Positions 1 to 11,000 of a stretch of DNA of 59,327 nucleotides are shown here, piece after piece. The position numbers were made by a program, and so were the translations under genes. Every line of letters starts with the position of its first letter. The first letter of the stretch is position 1. Source of the stretch: Spirogloea muscicola. Taxonomy: Eukaryota; Streptophyta; Zygnematophyceae; Spirogloeales; Spirogloeaceae. The notes beneath the pieces are model-generated. The model had not been told where the DNA came from. It saw nothing but the letters and a program-made list of their open reading frames with translations, and made no database searches. The DNA lies in contig WELB01000031.1 in assembly GCA_009602725.1 (NCBI GenBank), positions 372,566-431,892 on the forward strand, in the 5' to 3' direction.

Positions 1-1250
1 GGCGCGGCGCCTCGGCCGCGCCCTCGTGCTGGACACCGAGCTCTGCCTGCCGCCAGCGGCGGGCGGCGGCGGCGGCGGAGGCGTCGGCGACTGGCGCTCG
101 TACTACGACCTGGAGCGCCTGGAGGCGGCGGTGCCGACGGTGCGCCGCGCCGAGCTCCTGGCCCAGTGGGAGGCCTGGAACGTCTTCCACCCCAGCCGCA
201 AGGTGCAAATTCTTTAAGTAACCCATTAGACATAACAGATACCCATTAGACATAATTGTATGTTGAGACTGCTTCAAGTACATTCGATAGAAAGCCATGA
301 TGGGATCCACAAGGGTCATTGGGCCGAAGCACGCACGTCCCTCCAGAATCTGTCGTGTGTCTGACCTCTCAGAGACCTTCACTGCTCCATGTGATCAGCT
401 GATATGAGTTTCTTAATCGAGTAACATAACCTCTCATGACTCGAGTTACTCAGTATAAATCCGTCGGTAGACCTCAATATCACGATCCTGTACCATAACC
501 AAGAGCCTTGACCCCAAACTTGAAACCTTGGTCCTTCACTCAGCTTGCCGCGTGGGGCCGCCACTGGCTGCCAAGATTGTGACGTTGCGAGAGCCATGGC
601 CGCAGGTGACGGTGAGCGAAGTGGACGAGACGGTGCCGACCGCCAAGCTCGTGGGCGAGGCCACCCAGGTTGTGCGGCGGAGGATCCGGGCAGGCGGACG
701 TGGGCCAGCCGCCGTGTGCGAGGGCGATGCTGGGCTCCCCCTGCCGGCTGCGACGCTGCAGCTGGCGCCGCCGCTGGCGCGCCTCACCGACCGCATCTGC
801 CTTGCATTGCAATGGGACTTTGACGCCGTCCGTGTGCAGCGCGGCGCTCGCGCCGTCGACCACACCCGATGGCCACACCTTGACGCTGACACGCGCCCAC
901 AGGCGCTGCTGCAGATTCTCCCGCGGCTGGGGATTGCTCCAGGCCGCCGGCTCTTTGTCGCGACCGATGAGGCCGCGCCGGGCTTCTTTGACGCGCTGCG
1001 GGCGGTCTATGACGCCCGCACTCTAGCGGACTTCTCATCGCTCTGGGCAGAGGGTAGCGAGTGGTGGGCGGACGCCCGGCGCAGCGGCACTGCCGTCGCC
1101 GAGTTTGACACGCTCATGCGGACCCTCGTCGAGGGCGAGCTGGTCGCCCGCGCCCGCCGCCTGGCCAAGTCGATTGTTGTTGAGACCTTCCCGGATCTAA
1201 CATTGGACCCTCTTGATGGCGTGTCCACTCCCGATGAGCTGCCGCCCTGA
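1..1250 (+). CDS. O-fucosyltransferase-like protein, 3' part (5' end outside window)
   Basis: Two exons are supported: up to 202 (ending in an AAG codon before GT) and 606-1250 (after CAG), both phase 0, stop at 1248-1250. The first exon contains VLDTELCLPPA, followed by a glycine run and YYDLERLEA. The second has VRVQRGARAVDHTRW, then GRRLFVATDEAAPGFFDAL and YDARTLADF. This spacing resembles the plant GDP-fucose O-fucosyltransferase family, where an H/V-x-R-RG segment is followed by a 'YIATDE...FF..L...Y' block. The first block here reads VQRG rather than the usual RRGD type, so donor binding may differ. Such enzymes normally act in the Golgi/ER lumen. The signal anchor and N-terminal half lie upstream of the window. 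Family assignment rests on motif resemblance only. Confidence 0.55.
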
Positions 1251-2455
1251 TGCAGCCCTCACACACTACTTTTGATTGAATATACACAATTTCAGGGCTT
1301 TGTTACGTGCCTTGGCGCTTGACATTTAGAGCTGGACTACTAGGTTGGCCTTTATCTTACAACATATCGCATATGAGGGCAAGCGGCACAATTCAAGCTG
1401 AACACGAAATGAGACATCAAGTCGAGCAGCGAGGAGGTTCATGTGCTTAAGACTCAGTCTACTTCGTCCGTTACTTGATTCTGGTAGTCGCCAGTATTAG
1501 TGTACAGGACAGTGACGAGAGGGCTTGCCTTCGTGGTTAACCGAGTCTTCCAAGCTGCAGGAGCCAATGAAGCGTTCCTGATCTTTAGGAGCACAGTCAA
1601 GTGTCAATTAGTCCTTATTGGTTTCGGTTGCTGGGGTTTAGAGACAATTTTAGATATGCAACACTCTTGAGTGCTTATAGCCTTCTTCTTTCTTGATGCA
1701 GCTTTTCGCCCTGGACCTTTGTCACAGCTCGACGTTTTAGTGTACATATCTTTTGGTGTTACAAAGACGTTGGCTGTTACATCGAGTGCCTTGAGGGTGG
1801 GCCGTCAAAAGCGAGGCGCTATCTTTGAGAGCGATCGGCATTCTCCTCCTGTTGAGCAGAAAGAGAGGCACCTGAGAGGCCAGCGTCTGAGCAGCAGAGG
1901 CCAACCTGCAGCTTCATGGCGACTCGATTGGACGTCGCAAGTGCATGACAAAGAGTCTTGCATGTCTTTCCACACCTTTCTCCACATGCATGGCTCAGCT
2001 GTTGCTTTTGCTTTGCTTGCTTATGTGAACCGAAACAACACCAGCACTGTGGCCACATTTGCCCCTTTTGCCTCAGTAAGTAGCTGACTTTCCTCAGTGT
2101 GGAGCTTAAAGGCGGCTGAATGCATCAGTGTGCAGCCACCAAGTGAGTTTGTTTGTCAAATATTGTGCAGGTTAGGGACTAGCCTGCCAGCCAAGACCGA
2201 GCTGCCTCGCCTGGCCTGCACCTCAGACGCGTTTTTGTGCAAACAGCTGCGCGCCGAGGTGGACGGAGAGCGAAAGGGTGCAGGCAAGTTCCACGAGCAG
2301 GCCAATAACGTACGTCCTGCACCTCATACAAGCCGTTCAGACAACGAGCAGCATTTACACAACCATATATGAGGCGGGAACAGCATATCTGCTAATCTCT
2401 GGAGCACTCTAATGCTACCACCGCCGTGCCATAAATGCAATCCAAAGATGGGGTA
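1251..2455. other. intergenic, no gene recognised
   Basis: About 1.2 kb of lower-GC sequence between the end of the O-fucosyltransferase-like gene and the stop codon of the MGST3 gene on the other strand. Short open frames (for example 1671-2087 and 2097-2372) show no recognisable domain and no convincing splice structure. The two flanking genes converge here, so it presumably holds both 3' UTRs. Confidence 0.5.
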
Positions 2456-3361
2456 CTAGCTGGACAAGCGAAGCCCCTGCACAAAGGCGACAGCGACGAG
2501 CGTCGCTCGCCCGCCTCCGCCCGAAAGGCGCTTGCTTGGATCCCCCTGAGAGTAGCCGGCAAAGTAGAAGAAGCGACCCAAGAGGTAGAGCACGCCGCCA
2601 ATAGTTGCCGTATACGGGTGCTGCATGCGGCGCTTATGCAGAAACATCAAATAGTCGATCAAGTACACGGGTTTTGATTGAGACCACGGTCAGAAATCGA
2701 TAATGCCATTTTCCAAGCCAATGGAAAATGCGTGGCACCCATTCTTGGGCCTGCCACCAGGCGCATGCCAGCAATGGCGGCGGCGCCTGACCTGCAGGCC
2801 TCCGAGTACGAGGAGGACGAGGAACTGCGGAAGGATCTCGAGCGCCTGCTGGTGGCCGCGCTGGAGAAGTCGCGGAGGGGGCCGGATCAGAAAGAGCGAC
2901 AACCACGGCAGAACCAGGCTTGTGACGGGCGGCGCCAAGATGCGACTGTGGTGGCAGCTGCGGCTGCGGCGGCGGCGGCAGCGGCGGCGGCGGAAGCGGC
3001 GCACCTGGACGCAGTTGAACTCCTTGAACTGCTTGCTGTCAGTCTCGGTGGCGTACATGATCGGCAGGTTCACGCCGTACCTGGACCGCCGCCAGTCGTC
3101 GGTCAGCAAGCGGCGGCGGCGGCGGCGGCGGCGGCGGGAGCGGAATCCGGGGTCGCCGGCCCCGATCAGCGGGGCGCGGGCAGCGGCGGAGGGCACGGCG
3201 GCGGGGGTGCTGCACCGGGAGCGGGCGGCGATGACTTGCGAGCCCAGCCACAGGTGGAAGACGACGGCGAGCGCGGCGATGAGCGCCACGCCGCCAAAGG
3301 CAGGGTCCAGCAGCAGCGCGGCGCCCGCGGCGCCGGCGGGGGTTTGCGCGACGGCATCCAT
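2456..3361 (-). CDS. MGST3: Microsomal glutathione S-transferase 3-like MAPEG protein
   Basis: Complement of four exons: 3216-3361, 3005-3080, 2792-2860 and 2456-2620. All junctions are GT-AG and in phase, giving 151 residues, the normal length of an MGST3 subunit. The joined protein begins MDAVAQTPAG and has a first hydrophobic segment (VALIAALAVVFHLWLG). It continues YGVNLPIMYAT, then FNCVQRGHQQALEILPQF spanning the exon 2/3 junction, and HPYTATIGGVLYLLGRFFY with GYSQGDPSKRL in exon 4. The FNC-Q-R-HQ-LE-P block and the GR-YF-GY--GDP block are the MAPEG signatures for glutathione binding. Expected role: membrane-bound glutathione transferase/peroxidase of the ER acting on lipid hydroperoxides. 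Four membrane segments are plausible. Several longer Arg/Ala-rich frames over this locus are GC-repeat shadows. Confidence 0.9.
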
Positions 3362-3469
3362 GGCGGCGGCGGCGGCGGCGGCAATCGATCAGAGCTGCTG
3401 GTCGAGGGAGCTGCGGAGCCAGCTGGAGCCACGTCGCAGGTGCCACGTCACGTGCACGGATGCTGACAT

Positions 3470-3715
3470 GGAGAGTGCCTCTCGAGGCGGGCTTGCCACG
3501 TGGCACCGCTATGTTGATTTGGTTGGTGCACTAGGTGACGGTATCTCAGTGAGACCGTTCGATATTGCCGAGGTGGCAATGAGAGCACGCGAGGGAGCTG
3601 ACGTGGAAGTCCCCTCGCGACGGGCCCGCCACACTGTCCGTTGGTGCTCTCTGGTTGGTGCCGCTAAGTGACGGTGTCTCGGACCTCGTCTTGGGGATGC
3701 CGAGGTGGCGATGAC
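3470..3715. repeat. Degenerate 130-bp tandem duplication in a divergent promoter region
   Basis: Two copies of a unit of about 130 bp occur head to tail. GGTTGGTGCACTAGGTGACG at about 3521 is echoed by GGTTGGTGCCGCTAAGTGAC at about 3652. TGCCGAGGTGGCAATGA at about 3567 is echoed by TGCCGAGGTGGCGATGA at about 3698. It lies just upstream of the MGST3 start codon and before the SET-gene region. Its position suggests duplicated promoter sequence, but no factor-binding site is identified. Confidence 0.6.
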
Positions 3716-4027
3716 GTGTGCTCTGATTTGCCACTCAGCTGACCAGCCAGCTGAGCTGGCGGGGGGGGGCATCCCCGCCTCTCCCCCGGCACCAGAACCT
3801 CACCGCGGGGCGCGGGAAGAACCCCCGCGCCCGAAGGTGTACGAGGAGATCCGGCGCATAATGTATCCTTGGCGCGTGGCCATCTGCGTATGCGCGGATT
3901 GGACGCCCATGGGGCTCCAGGTACGGTGTCCCTCCGTAATCTACAACACCATTGGTGTTTGAGTTGCCTTTTCAAAACCAGCGTACCGTAACCTGCAGAG
4001 TTTCTCCCCCGCACACGCCGCCGCCAT

Positions 4028-4060
<33 letters not shown>

Positions 4061-4117
4061 CGGAGCCGTATTGTTTGCCGTAGAGGCGGGTGGACAGGCG
4101 GCTGCCAGCGATAAGAG
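3716..4117. other. GC-rich stretch, no confident gene
   Basis: Between the duplicated segment and the putative first exon of the SET gene. A frame around 3820-3920 reads PKVYEEIRRIMYPWRVAI and is followed by a CAG|GTACGG-like donor, so it could be an upstream exon, but nothing ties it to a known family. The rest is GGC/GCC repeat. Confidence 0.35.
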
Positions 4118-7100
4118 ATGGGATTCCAGCAGCAGGGGCGCCGGCGCCGGGGATGCCGCGAGGGCCCTGGGCTGGTGGTTCTTCTGCTGGTCGCAGCAGC
4201 GGCGGCAATGGCGGCGGCAGCGGCGGCGGCGGCGGCGGCGGTGGCGGCGGCAGCGACGACAGACACTTCTGCCAGTGTAAGCGAGACGGTATGCGAGCGG
4301 CGGGCGGGCCAGCAGGGGCAAGGCGCTCGTGCCCGAGCTCTGCCTCATGTCAACAGGCACATGCTCTAGGCTTGCTTGCCGACGTCGATGACACGGGCCG
4401 CTCCCTGCGGCCGTTTGACGTCAGCCCGGAAGCGGTGTGAGAGATTGCACAGTGGCAGCAGAGGCGGAGGCATGCCTTGTCGCATTGCAGTGCCTGGTCT
4501 TAAGGTGATCTGCGCCTCGGCAATGCAGGCGGGCCAGAAGGTGGTTGAGACGAGGCCCACAGTGCGAGATCCGGATGCAGCGGGCGCTCCTCCAAGCGCC
4601 CTGGCCAAGGTACGCCACGGAGCACCTCCAAATCATTTCTGCGTACAGGGAATGCCCCCTGTTTAGAATGATTGAAGAAGCTGGCAGATGCTGCATGTGT
4701 CATTTCTATTTCTGTCACGGCCCTTTATGAGCTTCCATAGCAACTAGGTATAAGTCACCAATTGACAGCTTCTCCAGCATTCTAACCGACTAAGTTATCA
4801 TCCATTTGATGCCACTGTTGTCCAGTTCCTTACTTGGTGCAAGATCAATGGGCTGACGATGAGCAACAAAAGCAGCATACAGCCTGATCCAGATTGCAGG
4901 AGGAGAGGTCTATATGCAGTTGATGATATCTCTCAGGGCGAAAGCTTGTTCATTATACCGGTGAGTGGTACGATCCCGCCCACAGCTCGGTAGCTGTGTC
5001 GGAAGTCTGTCAAACAATGGCAAGGCCCTGGAGAAGATTGTTGAGTGCCTCTGTGGTTTTCATGACCAGTTGAGGCTTGGCCTATATCTCAGACAACCAA
5101 GTGAGGAGCATAGCGACGCTCTACCGGGGTGGGCAGAAGTTGCTCAACTCCTACTCCATGAGCTGTAAGTTCCTTATCCAACCCGGTACTAGCCCTCTGT
5201 CACACTTGGCCCGCAACAGCTAGCGTAAGCTCCATGTAGTGGCTCACAGTGTTATAGACTGAGCTCAGTCCTGCTCACGTGCTTGAGTTGCTCTATAAAA
5301 CAGTGCTATAACAGCCTCTTATTGTCGCCTACATCAGTTGCATAGGCTTAGCAGAACTTTGTGACATCAATGCACATACATCACTTGAAAGGCAGGGTAT
5401 GATCATGTTGTACATTGGACCTCTTTCCAGAGCAGAAGGAGAGCAGTCACACTGGGCACCTTATTTGAACATTCTTCCAAGACAAGTACCCTTGCCAATC
5501 TTCCTACGACCTGAGGTTGGTCAATACTACACACAGTCCATCTTATTTGTAGAGAATGTAAGCCACTGTCAGGAGCAGGGTGCAAGACAGGTTCATAGAG
5601 GTCATTGTGCAGGTTGTGGAGATGCTCTGCATGTGCGCTTCCACGAGCCCCTGCGCCTTCCATGTTCTGCAGGATGTTAAAGACGTTCAGTGGCACCACA
5701 TGATTGAGAAAATTGAGCAGATAAGGAAGAGTGTTACTGAAGCATACGATCTGCTTGCTCCTCTGAAAGCCGCAACACTTGACGACTTTGGTGAGTCCAC
5801 GTCACATCACCTCATAAGCATATATATAGTCTATGCTACAGGTGGGTTCATCTACATATGTGAATGTCCTTTGGCTCTCATTTGAGCAAGCATGGCTTAT
5901 CGTTCTTGTGACTTCACATTTTGCTATACAAAAGGCATTTGTACCGCTTCTTGCGTTTCTGAGCACGGCCAAGTGTTGCACTCCACTGATGCCAGAGGCG
6001 GGGTGGCAGAGTGGGCTGCATCCATGGTATTCAGCCGTGCATTTACTTTGCCGGTCGGAGGGGGTGCCGACTTTCAAGACTTTGTTATGATGCCATTCAT
6101 GGACATGATCAATCACCATCATGACAACAATGTAAGAATGTGAATATGGATTGAGCTGTACGTTGCTGCTCACTATAGAAGTTCCTTCTTTACAGATCTT
6201 GACATGCCAGCAATGCAGCACAATATGCTAGCCCAGAGGACGATGGCTTTGCAAACTTCTGCAAGTGGACAGTGTTGTTCTCCATCTTAAGTGGTTCCAT
6301 AGTAACCGTGATGGCAATGTGCAGGCAGATTGGATGTCCCAACCGGTAGTGCATGGCAGGCTGGAGATTGTTGCCAAGAGGAGCATCAAAAGGGGTCAAG
6401 AAATATATACGTCCTTTGGACCACGGCCCAATGACAACCTTTTTCTTTATTATGGTATGTTTGCGCAGCATTGACAGGGCCCCGATTTTGTGGGGCCTAT
6501 TGTTTCAGTGGATGCTGTGGACAATAACAAGCTCCTACGACACATGTCAGTGACAGCTACTAGCTCTCATTCACCTGGGTAGCAGCAGACTAGGTCAGTC
6601 ATATAGCCGCGTTCAGTAGACAGACCAATAGAGATTGAGATCAGGTGCAGATGTACTGTAACGCTCATCTGTACCTCTTGCAATAGGTTTTCTGCAAGAA
6701 GAGAACCCATTTGACATCCTTCATATTTTCCAGGATATGGAGGTAAGCAATTACTAGCAATCAAGATGCGTAGCATGTTGGTGCCTCAATACAAGATCGA
6801 GGGTACTCGCACAAAGCAGTTGCCAGCAACCTTGCAGACTGCAGCTAACTGTGTTACCCGTGCTTCGTTGTGACTTGTGCTGCCACAGGAGGCTGTTGGG
6901 TGGTTCTTAGACAAATTCGACAATTACTGCTCCAATTACGGTGACGTTGGAGGTCAATTTGGCACGGTAGACCATTCCGATGTCCTGCAGTGCAAGGGCC
7001 TGAGGAAGGACCTTGGGTGGGCCGCAGCACAACGCGCCATGGAGGTGGACAAAGTGGGGCAGCTGCCAGGCGCTCAGGCAGCGGTGTGGTGGGAGCTCGT

Positions 7101-7653
7101 CAACATGTGGGGGGATCTGGGTTACGAGTACCTGCCATACCGTCCGGGGCCGGGAGTCCGGACTGGCGGAGTCGTGGACCCAGCCCTGCTGGCGGCCTTC
7201 GCTGTGCTGCACAAGCTGGTCGAAAGCAACGGATCGCAGTGCAATGCGACACACTTACTAACATCGCAGGACATGAAAGACCAGATGTGGGAGGAGACCT
7301 CTGGTGAGGAGGAGCAGGACGAGGGTGCCGACAAGGCGACATGGGAGAGCGACGATGAAAGCCTGCAGCAGAGCGCAGCAAAGGACGAGTGCGAGCCCCC
7401 ATTCACGCTGCACGAGGTCGACCTAGCAGGGGCTGCCGTTGCTCAGCGGTGCAGTGAGATCCTGCAGAGCATGCCAACGTCGCTGGATGAGGACCTGCAA
7501 ATTCTGGCTGCTTTGCAGAGCACAGAGGATGGTGTTACGCCACTTGCAGATCGCGCGCTCGCACTAGCTGTTCAATACCGGATCTCCAACAAGTTGCTCC
7601 TAGCCAAGGCCATTGCAGCAGCATCCAAAGCAGACGAGGTGCTTGAGCTGTAG
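4118..7653 (+). CDS. SET-domain protein methyltransferase, Rubisco-LSMT/SETD3-6 type
   Basis: Well-supported exons: 4826-4960, about 5070-5164, 5431-5557 (or to 5515), 5673-5790, 6010-6131, 6325-6454, 6687-6742 and 6889-7653. A small exon near 6239-6271 is possible. The 5' end is uncertain: a frame at 4118-4270 starts MGFQQQG, has an Ala-rich hydrophobic run and ends at a GTATGC donor. In-phase junctions give the split SET domain: RRGLYAVDDISQGESLFIIP, then WAEVAQLLLHELAEGEQSHW and APYLNILP, then DDFEWAASMVFSRAF, MDMINHHHDNN, RSIKRGQEIYTSFG and YYGFLQEENPF. The last exon carries the C-terminal substrate-binding region, with SMPTSLDEDLQIL and YRISNKLLLAKAI, interrupted by an acidic insert. The NHHHD motif (SAM/Lys site) is intact. 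The tyrosine normally seen in '(I/S)YG/YD' is Phe here (TSFGP). Predicted lysine or histidine methyltransferase; substrate unknown. Confidence 0.85.
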
Positions 7654-7843
7654 AAACTTGACCGTCATTCATATGGGGTGCTGCTATTTTGTCTCTGCAC
7701 TTGCGCTACCTTGCTGTCATAGCTTCACAAGGAGCTTCGCTGGAAAGGCCCCACCCTGTGAGCAACATGTGTACATATTTATGGAAGTATCGACGGGTCA
7801 ACACCAAGGTTCACTCTCTACTGATTCTCCTGCCTGAATTTTG

Positions 7844-7876
7844 ATGCTTCTCGGCCCTGGCAGGGCCGAGAAGCAT
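7844..7876. terminator. Perfect 16-bp inverted repeat between convergent genes
   Basis: ATGCTTCTCGGCCCTG (7844-7859), one central G, then its exact reverse complement to 7876. It lies 191 bp after the SET-gene stop and 224 bp before the carboxypeptidase stop, two genes that converge. The RNA from either strand would form a strong GC-rich hairpin. A role in 3'-end formation or transcription pausing for both genes is inference. Confidence 0.45.
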
Positions 7877-8099
7877 GCATACTGTCCCTGCGCTTTTTGA
7901 AAGCAGATGTTGCTTTCTTAAGGATCTGCAGATGCAGGTGTCACAGAGGGCAAGTGTATGCAAGGGGCCATACTTTGCCGGCACATTACATGTCCTGGTA
8001 AAGCAGATTGAGACCGGACATGGACATTAAATTAAGAGCCTTACATGAAGCCATCACCTTGGCCTGCCAGTGGCTCAAACGTGCTGGCTTTGGCCGACA

Positions 8100-11000
8100 T
8101 TAAAGCGGCTCATCACTTAGAAAACGGGTGAGCATCGCAAGTGCCTCGGCTGGCTTGTACTCAGGCACAGTGTGGCCGGCGCCCTTGACGGTTGCAAACG
8201 TCAGGCCGTGTGCATAGCGGCGGGTGAAGCCCGCCACCTGGTCGCCCACAAACCAGGGCCGCCAGTGGTCGGTGACGCGGTACCCAAGCGACCGCGTCCA
8301 GCTCTCCGTACCCGTGTATGGCACGCACATGTCGTGATCGCCACTGCGGCATTCCCACCGTCGTTGTTTTACTAGCAACACCAAAGGTGGCAATACTGGT
8401 TCTGATATGCAGCCTATATCTGTATGTGCTGGTTTTATAGGTGAATAATGTGTAGATGCAAGAATGGAACAACCAAAGTTCCAAACTTTGTCTCGGCTGG
8501 TTATGGCCAATGAGTTAGAAGTCTCCGTGAAAGGCTGCCAAGTATATGGGACATCAAGCAGATGAGGCATTGAGCGGATTATGCAGTTAATGGCTTTACC
8601 TGTAAATGAGGGCACGGAAACCGGCGAGCGTGAGGCTCCGGTGCTTAGGGATCATGCTGCCGGCATTGTGCTCGTACCGAAGGCCTTGTGTGCACAGCTG
8701 CCACCTTCCTATCTCAGCAGCCTGCAGAAAAAGGATCGAGAACATGAGAGAGGCTCGAAGCTGCAAGATCGGCAGCCCTGAGTGTCCTCAATAAGGACCT
8801 TCCTTCTAAATTGCGGTATTCTGTTTCATAACATGCAATGGAGGTCCTATCAACTTGAAATGAAGAGACAACATTTTTTCTGATTAATGCCAGGTACATT
8901 TGCAACAAGCTCACAGGGCGGGCGTGCAGGGCGCGCCGGACATCTGGATCATTTAGCCAGAGGGTAGCCACGACGTCGTCGAAGCATGGGACATATGGTG
9001 AACCAAGCCCGACAACGCTTGACACGTTGGCCCTCTCGCCGCCTCCATTGTCACCGCCAGCGGACTTGCCCACCTGTCGTTGCGCGAGCTCTGGCCACAT
9101 GGGCACACGGCCCGGCCGCACCGGCGACTTGAGCGGCCATGCTCGCCCAGCCATGCGTGTCCGCACCGGCAGCGCACGTGGATTGCTCCTCCCTAGACCT
9201 GCTCCCTCGGGAAATCAGATCGTGAATGGAAATGCATTAGCTCGCCCATTGATAATGAAGCAAAGGGCTGCAGTGCAGGAGCGAAACGAAGCGTCCAGTG
9301 GGTAGCGGATGGAAAGTTCGATGCTTTGTCGTACTTATTAATTACTGCTAAGCATCATGCTGATCTTTGAGTACACATGTACAATCATGCGGTTGTGCAC
9401 CACCTCATCTGAAAGTATTTCACTTTGGAGCAGCAAGAGAGGAGACCGGAGCAGGGGAAGAGGAAAGCTGTAGCACCAATGAAGCTGGAGGGGAGCTTGA
9501 TGTCACTACCGCCGTCGCCGCTGCCGCCGCTGGCCCGAGGCTCCTTGTCGTCGTGGAAGCAAGGCTCGAGAATATCATAGATGTCTAGGTCGGCCACCTC
9601 CTGTGGCGGGACAGGAAAGCTCTGCTGCAGCTTACTAAGGGCCGATTTACACCGGGACGGACAGACGCGGCCGAGGGGTACGTGTCTCGCGGTGTGGATC
9701 GTTTGGGGTCAAACTTTTGCCAAGTCGAGGCCAACTCGAGGCCAATTTGCGTCCGTCCGTCCCGGTGTAAATTGGCTCTAAGAAGGCTTCACATTGCTGA
9801 CTGGCGATGCTGTTTTGCGACTAGCAGTCAGCTGCCACATTTCTCAGCCAATTGGCCACTTGGCTAGCAATCATGCACTGCCGTTGAGGTAATACAGAGA
9901 TTACCAGGCATTGATGTACCTAACAACTCTCAATGTCTAAAGTAATGTACCTTACAAATCTCAACGTCTGAGATCAAACATCATGGCCAAAGCTGAGCCT
10001 CAGGACGTAGAATGCGATGCCTACAATTGATGCTCAGTGACCAACTCAAGAGCAAGGAGTTGCAGAACAGGGACTGACCTCATAGAGATGGTCGAGCAGG
10101 GCAAGGCAGGCGCCGGTTGCATTCCAGTAGCTCCCGTGGCATGCCTTCTCCAGCTTCTGTGCCGCCACAACCGAAAAGGGGCGCATGTTGTAGGACAACA
10201 CGGACGTGGCTTAGGCAAGCAAACACCGCCAGTCTGTTACACTGCTCTTGAGTTGGTGAGCCAGAGCAATGCCGGCATACATCGTGGAGTGGATTGTGAC
10301 AAGCCTGTTTCACAATATTGCAGCTGCTTTAGGTGGCAGCCAGCGTAAGACACAAATTTCTCTAATTAATTGCAAATATTTGAAGAGGTGGACGGGCCGA
10401 GAGCAAGAAGCTCCGCATGGCCTGCTCCTGACAAAACAGGGGGACGGTACATAATGCTGGCTTGTTGAGTAGAATGCACATTGACTATGTTCCGTTAAGA
10501 GTCAGGATGAGGGTTCACAACATGGTCCAAGCGTTCAGGTGCACAATCATCTAAGGACCAGGGCGTGCATGAATGAGGAGGATGGAAGGGCGAGAACCTC
10601 ATAGAGATCGATGCTGATGAGACCCATGCCGTAAGCAAAAGGGACGATCGCGTTGCCGTCGAAAACCTCATCTGTGCAGCCGTTGCCCACCATGTAGCCC
10701 TGCACCACCAGCACGTTTGTTGACCCGTGCTTATCAGCCATTGCTGGCGAGAAGCGGTTGGCGGCAATAGCCCTGTTATTGTGCATCCTTTTTGGCCGAG
10801 TCTACGCTACAGGTCACAAATAAATTTGCAAGCGCAGAGCACCCTCGCAGTCAACAATCAAGTGCAGAGGCAGGATGCTGTGCAATCATTGTTATCTCAT
10901 GGCCAAGATCTCTGCTTTATGATCTACAGAAAGCTGAGACGAAGTGCAGTGGCTAAAGTCGTCAATTGACCTGGAAATTGATACGCGGCTGCACACCCTC

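Noticed and set aside
2703-3671. Long plus-strand open frames over the MGST3 locus, rich in Arg/Ala
   Set aside because: They are open only because of GGC/GCC repeats. The minus strand gives a complete, in-phase MAPEG protein.
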